Assembly: GCA_002414125.1 (NCBI GenBank)
Contig: DHYN01000106.1
Location: 7,901-13,136, forward strand
DNA: 5,236 nucleotides
Direction of reading: 5' to 3'
DNA from: Ruminococcus sp. UBA5129
GTDB taxonomy: Bacteria > Bacillota > Clostridia > Oscillospirales > Ruminococcaceae
A model generated the notes under the pieces. It was not told the DNA's origin, did no database searches, and worked only from the letters and a program-made list of their open reading frames with translations. Shown here one piece after another: positions 1-5,236 of the stretch (its first letter is position 1; each line of letters starts with the position of its first letter). Both the position numbers and the translations under genes were made by a program.

Positions 1-56
1 TTTCTCGCCGTGCCGCTATGCGCGAACGACTTAACCGTCTGAGAGGAAACGGCTGA
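1..56 (+). CDS. C-terminal tail of an unidentified upstream gene (5' truncated)
   Basis: The frame whose codons begin at base 3 is open from the left edge to a TGA at 54-56. It gives 17 residues, SRRAAMRERLNRLRGNG, rich in arginine and ending in glycine/asparagine. The stop shares its final A with the ATG of the next gene (TGATG), the usual sign of translational coupling within an operon, which is the main reason to believe this frame is a real gene. The tail is too short and too basic to assign to a family, and no function is proposed. Confidence 0.6.
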   Translation, partial: SRRAAMRERLNRLRGNG

Positions 57-1273
57 TGACCGATACCATTATAATAGGAGCAGGTGCGGCAGGCTCGCTC
101 GCGGCAATTATGGCTGCAAGGCTCGGAAAAACGGTCATCGTTTTTGAGAAAAACGACTATATCGGACGTAAGCTCCGCATAACGGGAAAGGGTCGCTGCA
201 ATGTCACAAACAATTGCTCAAATGACGAGCTGATGCGGAATATCCCTGTTAACGGCAGATTCCTGTACAGCGCTTTTTCGGGATTTTCAACGGCAGATAC
301 GATGAGTTTTTTTGAGGAGCTCGGCGTTCCGCTAAAAACAGAGCGCGGAAGCAGAGTTTTCCCGGTCAGCGATAATGCGGAGGATATTGTAAATGCACTT
401 TCGCGCGAATTGAAACGTCTTAACGTGGAGATAATACATAAGAGAGTTACCTCGCTGATAATTGAGGACGGCATTTGCGCAGGCGTCCGTGCAGGCGGTG
501 CGGAGTATCGTTCGTCATCGGTGCTCGTTGCGTGCGGAGGAAAGTCCTACCCGAACACAGGCTCGACAGGTGACGGCTACACGCTTGCCGAGAGCGCAGG
601 TCACATCGTAACGGAGCTTAAGCCCTCGCTCGTACCGCTCGTTTCGCCGGATAAATTCTGTGCCGAGCTCATGGGTCTTTCGCTCCGAAACGTCACGCTC
701 AGGATAACGGATGGCGAAAAATGTATCTTTACAGAGCTCGGTGAGATGCTGTTTACCCATTTCGGATTATCGGGTCCCCTCGTGCTAAGTGCAAGCTCGC
801 ACATGCGTGAGATGACTCCCGAAAGGTATACCGCGTTCATTGACCTGAAGCCCGGTCTCGACAGTGAAAGGCTCGATGCGAGGATACAGCGTGATTTTGC
901 CGAAAACCTCAACAGAGATCTCGTGAACGGCATCAGAAAGCTGCTCCCTGCGAAGCTGATACCCGTGATAGTGAAAATGTCGGGAATAGCTCCTGACCGC
1001 AAGATCAACGGTATCACAAAAGAGGAGCGGAAAAAGCTCTGTGAGCTGATAAAGGCGATGCCGGTGCGCATCTCGGGATTCAGACCGATAGATGAAGCTA
1101 TCATCACGAGCGGAGGAGTATCCGTCCGTGAGATCAGCCCAAAAACAATGGAGTCAAAGCTCGTCAGCGGTCTTTTCTTCGCAGGCGAGGTCATTGACGT
1201 GGATGCTTATACGGGAGGCTTCAATCTACAGATCGCTTTCGCTACGGCAAACGCCGCGGCTCTTTATCTGTGA
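56..1273 (+). CDS. NAD(P)/FAD-dependent oxidoreductase, HI0933/YhiN/BaiN family
   Basis: This 405-residue flavoprotein has the full signature of the HI0933-like family. The N-terminus carries the Rossmann FAD-binding motif GAGAAG (residues 8-13), with the ribose-binding acidic residue E31 at the end of the second strand. The family block GRKLRITGKGRCNVTN is at 37-52, GGKSYPNTGSTGDGY at 161-175, FGLSGP near 236-241, TSGGVSVREISP at 351-362, and the C-terminal FAD-closing block GLFFAGEVIDVDAYTGGFN at 372-390. Length is normal for the family (about 400-420). The start is fixed by AGAGG at 42-46, nine bases upstream, and by the one-base overlap with the preceding stop. Databases often name relatives BaiN (a bile-acid reductase) or aminoacetone oxidase. 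Those functions rest on few members, so the substrate here is unknown. The protein is probably cytosolic, since no signal peptide is visible. Confidence 0.93.
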   Translation: MTDTIIIGAGAAGSLAAIMAARLGKTVIVFEKNDYIGRKLRITGKGRCNVTNNCSNDELMRNIPVNGRFLYSAFSGFSTADTMSFFEELGVPLKTERGSRVFPVSDNAEDIVNALSRELKRLNVEIIHKRVTSLIIEDGICAGVRAGGAEYRSSSVLVACGGKSYPNTGSTGDGYTLAESAGHIVTELKPSLVPLVSPDKFCAELMGLSLRNVTLRITDGEKCIFTELGEMLFTHFGLSGPLVLSASSHMREMTPERYTAFIDLKPGLDSERLDARIQRDFAENLNRDLVNGIRKLLPAKLIPVIVKMSGIAPDRKINGITKEERKKLCELIKAMPVRISGFRPIDEAIITSGGVSVREISPKTMESKLVSGLFFAGEVIDVDAYTGGFNLQIAFATANAAALYL

Positions 1274-1290
1274 GTACTTTTAAAATAATT

Positions 1291-1304
1291 GCAGGTCATC
1301 CTGC
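1291..1304 (+). other. small hairpin just upstream of the cmk ribosome binding site
   Basis: GCAGG-TCAT-CCTGC forms a perfect 5-bp stem with a 4-base loop in the 46-base gap between the oxidoreductase and cmk, extendable by two G-U pairs into the GGAAAGG ribosome binding site (1305-1311). No T-run follows, so it is not a terminator. It might modulate cmk translation or protect an mRNA end, but a stem this short could be chance. Confidence 0.3.
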
Positions 1305-1319
1305 GGAAAGGTCAACCCT

Positions 1320-1982
1320 ATGAAAACTATAAATATTGCAATTGACGGTCCTGCCGGAGCAGGAAAAAGCTCGATAGCAAAAAAGGTATCGGCTGAGCTT
1401 GGGTATATCTATGTCGATACAGGTGCGCTCTACAGAACGATCGCACTCTTTATTACCGAGAACGATATCTCCGATGAGGACATACCGAGTGCTCTTGAGA
1501 CTGCCGATGTATCGCTGAAATTCATTGACGGAGAGCAGAGAGTCTACCTCGGAGACCGAGATGTTTCGGGACTCATCCGTACTCCCGAGATCTCAATGGC
1601 AGCTTCGCGGACTTCGGCTATCCCTGCTGTAAGAGCGTACCTCTTTGAGACACAGAAGAAGATCGCCCGCGAGAACAACGTCATCATGGACGGCAGAGAC
1701 ATCGGTACTGTAGTCCTCCCCGATGCACAGGTGAAGATCTTCCTCACCGCATCGCCCGAGGAGCGGGCAAACCGCCGCTACAAGGAGCTTCTTGAGAAGC
1801 CCGGCTGTCCGTCATATCAGGAGATACTTGATGATATAATCAAGCGGGATCACAACGATATGCACCGTGAAACTGCTCCTTTGAAGCAGGCTGATGATGC
1901 GATTCTGTTCGATACCTCTGCGATGGGTCTGGAGGAATCGGCTGCTAAGCTCACCGCTCTCATCAGAGAAAAGCTTGCGTAG
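1320..1982 (+). CDS. cmk: (d)CMP kinase (cytidylate kinase)
   Basis: This cytosolic enzyme phosphorylates CMP and dCMP to the diphosphates with ATP, recycling pyrimidine nucleotides from RNA turnover and phospholipid synthesis. The 220-residue length is typical of the short bacterial form. The Walker A loop GPAGAGKS lies at residues 10-17, and the family motif YVDTGALYRT at 31-40. The nucleotide-binding segment MDGRDIGTVV is at 123-132, and the lid region with ERANRRYKEL at 147-157. RDHND at 176-180 and the C-terminal block DDAILFDTS at 192-200 complete the fold. The ATG is preceded by GGAAAGG (1305-1311) at about eight bases. The gene sits 46 bases after the oxidoreductase and 11 bases before plsC, so it is very likely co-transcribed. 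Cmk next to the S1 gene is a long-conserved bacterial neighbourhood (cmk-rpsA in many phyla). All expected motifs are intact. Confidence 0.97.
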   Translation: MKTINIAIDGPAGAGKSSIAKKVSAELGYIYVDTGALYRTIALFITENDISDEDIPSALETADVSLKFIDGEQRVYLGDRDVSGLIRTPEISMAASRTSAIPAVRAYLFETQKKIARENNVIMDGRDIGTVVLPDAQVKIFLTASPEERANRRYKELLEKPGCPSYQEILDDIIKRDHNDMHRETAPLKQADDAILFDTSAMGLEESAAKLTALIREKLA

Positions 1983-1993
1983 AGGAGGAGCGT

Positions 1994-2593
1994 ATGTACT
2001 ATTTTTGCAGGAATCTTGTATGGCTGGCTATGCATATTGCGTTCAGCATAAAGACAGAGGGCAGGGAGGAGCTTCCTAAAAAGACGGCAATGATCTACTG
2101 TCCGAATCATCGCTCGAATGCCGACCCTCCGCTCGTTGCGATGCTCATAAAGGGCAGAATGGCTTTCATGGCAAAGGACAGTCTTTTCAAGAATAAGCTT
2201 TTCGGCTGGCTCATCAGATCGCTCGGTGCATTTCCTGTCTCAAGAGGCTCGGGTGACCTTACTATCCTCGACACTTCTGCCGATAAGCTCCGCGAGGGCA
2301 AAAGCCTCATGATATTTCCCGAGGGAACACGTTCAAAGGACGGAAAAGTCGGCAAGGGTCACTCGGGAGCTGCTGCCATAAGCGCAAAATCGGGTGCGGC
2401 GATCGTTCCGGTCGGCATTTGCTACGGCGAGAAGCTGAGATTCCGCACGAGGATAGTTGTGAAATTCGGAAAGCCTATCCCGGCAGAGGAATACTTCGAG
2501 GGCAGCTCCGAACCCGATCCGAGAGCGCTTGTCAAAATGAAGAAAAGGTATATGAGCGAGATAAAGCTCCTTGTAGAGGGAGAGGAGAAGTGA
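1994..2593 (+). CDS. plsC: 1-acyl-sn-glycerol-3-phosphate acyltransferase (PlsC family)
   Basis: The protein belongs to the PlsC/LPLAT acyltransferases, which acylate lysophosphatidic acid at the sn-2 position to give phosphatidic acid, acting at the inner face of the cytoplasmic membrane. The catalytic HX4D motif is H39-R-S-N-A-D44. The second block is GAFPVSRGSGD (residues 78-88), with the expected arginine at 84. The substrate-binding block FPEGTRSKDG is at 108-117, and VPVGI at 138-142 is the fourth block. At 199 residues it is a compact member. The N-terminus (1-18) is hydrophobic/aromatic and could help membrane association, but it is not a clear transmembrane helix. The start is set by AGGAGG at 1983-1988, directly after the cmk stop and five bases before the ATG. 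The stop lies one base before the next ATG. Acyl donor (acyl-ACP, acyl-CoA or acyl phosphate) cannot be told from sequence. Confidence 0.94.
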   Translation: MYYFCRNLVWLAMHIAFSIKTEGREELPKKTAMIYCPNHRSNADPPLVAMLIKGRMAFMAKDSLFKNKLFGWLIRSLGAFPVSRGSGDLTILDTSADKLREGKSLMIFPEGTRSKDGKVGKGHSGAAAISAKSGAAIVPVGICYGEKLRFRTRIVVKFGKPIPAEEYFEGSSEPDPRALVKMKKRYMSEIKLLVEGEEK

Positions 2594-2594
2594 T

Positions 2595-4586
2595 ATGAGC
2601 AGGGTAACTATTGCAAAATCCGCAGGCTTTTGCTTCGGCGTTGACAGAGCTGTGAAAATGGTCTACGGTGAGCTTGCCGAAAACTCGCGCGTTGCAACAC
2701 TCGGACCGATCATCCATAATCAGGACGTTGTAAACGACATGAAGGCAAAGGGTGCAAGGATAATCGACTCGGTTGACGAGCTTGAAGATGGCGAGACTGT
2801 CGTTATCCGCTCGCATGGAGTCGGACGGGATGTCTACGAAAAAATCAAGGCGCGCGGCAATCGTATGCTCGACGCTACATGTCCTTTCGTTGCGAGGATA
2901 CATAAGATCGTTGCCGAGAAAACGGCTGAAGGCTGTTTTATCCTGATCGCAGGTGATAAAAACCATCCTGAAGTACAAGGAATCGTTGGTCATTGTGACA
3001 AAAATTATTATGTTTTTAAGGATAATTTTGAGCTAAAAGACTTTTTTGAAAAAAAATATGAAAATTTGAAAAAAAGTCTTGCAATTGTTGCGCAAACAAC
3101 GTATAATATAGTAATATGGGATATGTGTTTAAATGTTATTCCGAAGAACGATCCCAACATCGTTATCTTTGATACTATCTGCAACGCGACCGATTCGAGG
3201 CAGTCGGATGCACGCGAGCTTGCGGAAAATTCGGATCTTATGCTTGTTGTTGGAGGCAGACACAGTTCGAATACCGTGAAACTGTTCGAGGTGTGCAGCC
3301 AGTATTGCAGGACGTTCCACATAGAGAATGCAGATGAGCTTCGGACGTTAAATCTTCCCGATGCCGAGAAGATCGGTATCACGGCAGGCGCTTCAACCCC
3401 TGCTTATATAATCAAGGAGGTACAAACAAAAATGGCTGAAAATGAAATTATGAAGGCAAATTCTGAGGAGGAGATCGATTTCGCGGAAGCTCTCGATCAG
3501 TCTTTCAAGAAAATACATACAGGAGAAAAGGTTATTGGCTATGTCGTTGATGTAAACAGCAACGAAGTTACTGTTGATCTCGGTACTAAGCACACTGGCT
3601 ACGTTAAGCTTGAGGATCTTACCGATGACACAACTAAGACGCCTGCTGACATTTGCAGTGTCGGCGATGAGATCGAGCTCATCGTTATCAAGGTCAATGA
3701 TGCCGAGGGTACAGCGGCTCTCTCCAAGAGAAAGGTTGACGAGCAGGCAGGCTATGAGAAGGTGACTAAGGCTTGCGAGGAGGGTACTGTCCTCGAGGCT
3801 GCTGTTCAGCACGTTGTAAACAAGGGCGTTACACTCAGCATCTACGGCGTAAGAGTATTTATCCCTGCTTCACAGACAGGTCTCCCCAGAGGTGCAGAGC
3901 TTGAGCAGCTTCTCAAGAAGAAGGTAGAGTTCAAGATCATTGAGGTATCCGGTGACGGCAGAAAGAGAGCGATCGGCTCTATCAAGGCTGTTTCAGACGC
4001 TAAGAGAGAAGAGGCTAAGGCTAAATTCTGGGAAACTGCTGAGGTCGGCGCTGTTTACTCGGGTAAGGTAAAGTCGCTTACGAGCTTCGGCGCATTTGTT
4101 GATCTCGGCGGTATCGACGGTATGGTTCATATTTCCGAGCTTTCATGGAAGAGGATCAAGCACCCCAGCGAGGTTGTTGCTGTAGGCGATACTCTTGAGG
4201 TCTATATCAAGGATCTTAAGCCCGAGGAGAACAGGATCTCTCTCGGATTCAAGAAGGCTGAGGACAATCCTTGGGAGATCTTCATGGCTAACTACAACGT
4301 TGGAGACGTAGTTAAGGCTACTGTCGTTTCTATCACAAGCTTCGGCGCATTCGCTCAGATCGTTGACGGCGTTGACGGACTTATCCACATTTCTCAGATC
4401 GCTGACAAGAAGGTCGAGAACGTTAAGGACTACGTTTCCGTTGGTGACGTTGTTGACGTTAAGATCATTGAGATTGACACTGAATCAAAGAGGATCAGCA
4501 TTTCCATGCGTGCTCTTATTGAGGATGCGGACGCTGACGAAGAAGAGTATTCTGACGAGGCAGAAGCTTCTGAGGATGCTGAATAA
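2595..4586 (+). CDS. ispH: bifunctional 4-hydroxy-3-methylbut-2-enyl diphosphate reductase / 30S ribosomal protein S1 (IspH-RpsA fusion)
   Basis: One uninterrupted 663-residue frame joins two complete proteins. Residues 1-277 are IspH, the [4Fe-4S] enzyme making IPP and DMAPP in the last step of the MEP pathway. Cluster cysteines C13, C96 and C196 are present, as are substrate residues H41, H74, H124, catalytic E126 (HPE), T168, S224/N226 (HSSN) and S268 (GASTP). Residues 280-663 are ribosomal protein S1 with four S1 RNA-binding domains at about 309-380, 394-463, 484-553 and 568-638. Domains 3 and 4 carry SFGAF and HIS motifs, and an acidic tail (642-663) follows. Four domains is the shorter Firmicute type, against six in E. 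coli. AGGAG at 2583-2587, seven bases upstream, sets the start. This fusion is known in Clostridia, so it is not a sequencing artefact. Unusual points are an AT-rich island within ispH and a strong internal ribosome binding site at the junction. Confidence 0.96.
   Translation: MSRVTIAKSAGFCFGVDRAVKMVYGELAENSRVATLGPIIHNQDVVNDMKAKGARIIDSVDELEDGETVVIRSHGVGRDVYEKIKARGNRMLDATCPFVARIHKIVAEKTAEGCFILIAGDKNHPEVQGIVGHCDKNYYVFKDNFELKDFFEKKYENLKKSLAIVAQTTYNIVIWDMCLNVIPKNDPNIVIFDTICNATDSRQSDARELAENSDLMLVVGGRHSSNTVKLFEVCSQYCRTFHIENADELRTLNLPDAEKIGITAGASTPAYIIKEVQTKMAENEIMKANSEEEIDFAEALDQSFKKIHTGEKVIGYVVDVNSNEVTVDLGTKHTGYVKLEDLTDDTTKTPADICSVGDEIELIVIKVNDAEGTAALSKRKVDEQAGYEKVTKACEEGTVLEAAVQHVVNKGVTLSIYGVRVFIPASQTGLPRGAELEQLLKKKVEFKIIEVSGDGRKRAIGSIKAVSDAKREEAKAKFWETAEVGAVYSGKVKSLTSFGAFVDLGGIDGMVHISELSWKRIKHPSEVVAVGDTLEVYIKDLKPEENRISLGFKKAEDNPWEIFMANYNVGDVVKATVVSITSFGAFAQIVDGVDGLIHISQIADKKVENVKDYVSVGDVVDVKIIEIDTESKRISISMRALIEDADADEEEYSDEAEASEDAE
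3037..3080 (+). repeat. perfect 11-bp inverted repeat inside the ispH part
   Basis: AAGACTTTTTT at 3037-3047 is the exact reverse complement of AAAAAAGTCTT at 3070-3080, separated by 22 A/T-rich bases. The right arm ends within the candidate -35 box at 3079-3084. It could be an AT-rich hairpin in the long mRNA or a protein-binding site next to the promoter. It also codes for lysine/phenylalanine-rich protein, so part of the symmetry may come from A- and T-runs alone. Confidence 0.55.
3055..3107 (+). promoter_or_regulatory. candidate internal sigma-A promoter for the S1 part of the fusion
   Basis: A perfect -10 box TATAAT (3102-3107) lies exactly 17 bases after TTGCAA (3079-3084), which matches four of six bases of the -35 consensus. 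The segment just upstream (3055-3076) is 19/22 A or T with two A-tracts, resembling an UP element, the alpha-subunit contact found at strong rRNA and ribosomal-protein promoters. Transcription would start near A3113-A3114, about 318 bases before the internal S1 start codon. The surrounding island is unusually AT-rich, which raises the chance of a fortuitous match. A promoter here would let S1 be transcribed without the upstream operon. Confidence 0.42.
3414..3434 (+). promoter_or_regulatory. rpsA: internal ribosome binding site and start codon for free S1
   Basis: AAGGAGG (3414-3420), a near-perfect anti-16S match, precedes an in-frame ATG at 3432-3434 (codon 280 of the fusion) by 11 bases of mostly A. 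The ATG begins MAENEIMKANSEEE, a typical hydrophilic S1 N-terminus, exactly where IspH homology ends (IIKEV, residues 272-276). Initiation here would yield a free S1 of 384 residues (3432-4586). The codons for K-E-V naturally spell AAG GAG GT, so the signal could be incidental. However, its coincidence with the domain boundary and the A-rich start region argue for real use. Confidence 0.5.
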
Positions 4587-4598
4587 TTTCAGAAAATT

Positions 4599-4636
4599 AA
4601 GCGCTTTGCCGTCTGTCGGTGAGGCGCTTTACTTTT
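4599..4636 (+). terminator. intrinsic terminator of the ispH-rpsA operon
   Basis: Thirteen bases after the fusion stop codon, 4599-4611 pairs with 4617-4629 to form a 13-bp stem with a 5-base loop. The outer six pairs are AAGCGC/GCGCTT, and the inner part includes three G-U wobbles. T-rich bases follow (TTTACTTTT, 4628-4636), and an A-rich run (GAAAATTAA) precedes the stem. This is a standard Rho-independent terminator facing rightward. The A-run gives it some potential to work on the other strand too. The next gene's ribosome binding site begins at the very next base. Confidence 0.82.
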
Positions 4637-4646
4637 GAGGTGAGCT

Positions 4647-5236
4647 ATGTTTAGGAATCCATTATATTATTTTCCTGTCGAGGCGAATCGCCTGTATCAC
4701 GCTGAAAAAGGCTCTAAGGAATACAAAAAGCTGACGGCGGAAATTGTAGCTAAAACCAACGGTATGTATGTTAACGACGATGAGGTTTTCACAGAATATA
4801 CAGCCAAGATCAAACGCAGGCTGATCGCTGTTTTTGTGTTTGCAGTGGTTGGATTTGCGTCATTTGCTGCCATGCAGATCACGGACAAGATCGACAGTGA
4901 CGCTGATCTGATCTTTGCGTTATTTTTCTGCGTTGGTATGCTTTCCTGCATTATAACGATTTTTCTGAGCATTTTTGTTGTGAGATTGCGGCGGAAGCTG
5001 GTTCAGCATCTTCTCAAAGATTACACTCCCGCATGCGAGGAGTTCGGAGAAGAGGTGCTTGCCGCTGTCGGGATGAGCTGCCTTTCAGCGGTCGGCAATG
5101 AGGAGGCGATCGACTGTGGATATTTTGAAGACTGTGATGAAAGTGATGAGGGTGAGTTCGAGGACTGCTTCTGTGTGAATTGCGGAGCTTCAATCTCACG
5201 CACACTCATAACCGATTTCGATGAGCATGAGAGCGC
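4647..5236 (+). CDS. unrecognised two-helix membrane protein with CxxC zinc-knuckle motif (3' truncated)
   Basis: An ATG at 4647, six bases after GAGG (4637-4640), opens a frame that continues for 196 codons to the right edge without a stop. The N-terminus (MFRNPLYYFPVEANRLYHAE) is aromatic and hydrophilic. Two hydrophobic segments follow, at about residues 60-78 and 88-112. The second is followed by a basic patch, RLRRK (113-117), suggesting that the N- and C-terminal parts face the cytoplasm. Residues 150-175 are strongly acidic and cysteine-bearing (C157, C163, C174). FCVNCGASIS (175-184) looks like the first CxxCG half of a zinc ribbon, and a matching second half would lie beyond the window. 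I do not recognise the family and propose no function. The gene is separated from the S1 operon by the terminator, with no room for its own promoter between them. Confidence 0.8.
   Translation, partial: MFRNPLYYFPVEANRLYHAEKGSKEYKKLTAEIVAKTNGMYVNDDEVFTEYTAKIKRRLIAVFVFAVVGFASFAAMQITDKIDSDADLIFALFFCVGMLSCIITIFLSIFVVRLRRKLVQHLLKDYTPACEEFGEEVLAAVGMSCLSAVGNEEAIDCGYFEDCDESDEGEFEDCFCVNCGASISRTLITDFDEHES

Noticed and set aside
601..1194. 197-codon open frame on the minus strand within the oxidoreductase gene
   Set aside because: It is opposite a well-supported flavoprotein gene. Its translation is serine-rich with no recognisable motif, as usual for antisense shadows of Clostridia genes.
1281..1286. 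TAAAAT in the gap before cmk as a -10 box
   Set aside because: No -35-like hexamer lies 16-18 bases upstream (the region reads CGGCTCTT), and cmk is already served by the operon.
2532..2993. 153-codon minus-strand open frame across the plsC/ispH boundary
   Set aside because: It is antisense to two strongly identified genes and resembles no family. It spans two unrelated coding regions and is best read as a shadow.
3393..3812. 139-codon minus-strand open frame over the IspH/S1 junction
   Set aside because: It is antisense to the S1 domain 1 coding sequence, with no supporting motif, and its hydrophobic look comes from reverse-reading acidic codons.
4078..4400. Near-repeated DNA (AGCTTCGGCGCATT near 4082 and 4337)
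   Set aside because: It is explained by the homologous SFGAF motifs of S1 domains 3 and 4 and is not a mobile or regulatory repeat.
4474..4502. Perfect TTGACA (4474-4479) near the end of rpsA as a promoter for the downstream gene
   Set aside because: At 16-18 bases downstream there is no acceptable -10 box (AGCATT at 17), so the hexamer is probably chance from I-D-T codons.
4697..4972. 91-codon minus-strand open frame opposite the last gene
   Set aside because: The plus-strand frame from 4647 has a ribosome binding site, two membrane segments and a CxxCG motif and stays open for 590 bases, so it is the better choice.
1..5236. Mobile elements, CRISPR arrays, tRNA or rRNA genes, riboswitches
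   Set aside because: I saw no repeat-spacer pattern, transposase, terminal repeats or tRNA-like cloverleaf, and the intergenic gaps are too short for a riboswitch.

Overview
The window reads as one compact, rightward housekeeping operon from a Gram-positive anaerobe of the class Clostridia, most likely a Ruminococcus-like member of the Oscillospiraceae. Three things suggest this. IspH and ribosomal protein S1 are fused in one reading frame, an architecture known in Clostridia. The order FAD oxidoreductase (HI0933/BaiN family), cmk, plsC, ispH-rpsA is familiar from that class. Base composition is moderate, with strong AGGAGG-type ribosome binding sites. The genus assignment is inference.

Layout: bases 1-56 hold the last 17 codons of an unidentified gene. 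Its stop shares one base with the start of an FAD-dependent oxidoreductase (56-1273). After a 46-base gap come cytidylate kinase (cmk, 1320-1982), a PlsC-type 1-acylglycerol-3-phosphate acyltransferase (1994-2593) and the 663-residue IspH-S1 fusion (2595-4586). A strong intrinsic terminator (4599-4636) closes the operon. Immediately behind it begins a gene for an unrecognised two-helix membrane protein with a CxxC zinc-knuckle motif, which runs off the right edge (4647 onward). All genes are on the plus strand, and no gene-free stretch exceeds 65 bases.

The operon groups unrelated core functions: pyrimidine nucleotide supply (Cmk), phosphatidic acid synthesis (PlsC), the last step of the MEP isoprenoid pathway (IspH) and mRNA binding at the ribosome (S1). 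The tight spacing (1-base overlap, 46, 11 and 1 base gaps) implies co-transcription.

No novel system is evident. The most interesting signal is inside the fusion gene and suggests that S1 may also be made separately from IspH. The S1 part begins at an in-frame ATG (3432) preceded by AAGGAGG at a workable distance. About 320 bases upstream, within the ispH part, lies a 120-base island of about 22% G+C. It contains a TTGCAA-17-TATAAT promoter candidate with an A-tract region upstream and an 11-base perfect inverted repeat. Lysine codon choice also changes sharply at the junction, from 13 AAA in 21 to 2 AAA in 36, as expected if S1 is under stronger selection for expression. These are sequence observations; internal expression itself is inference.
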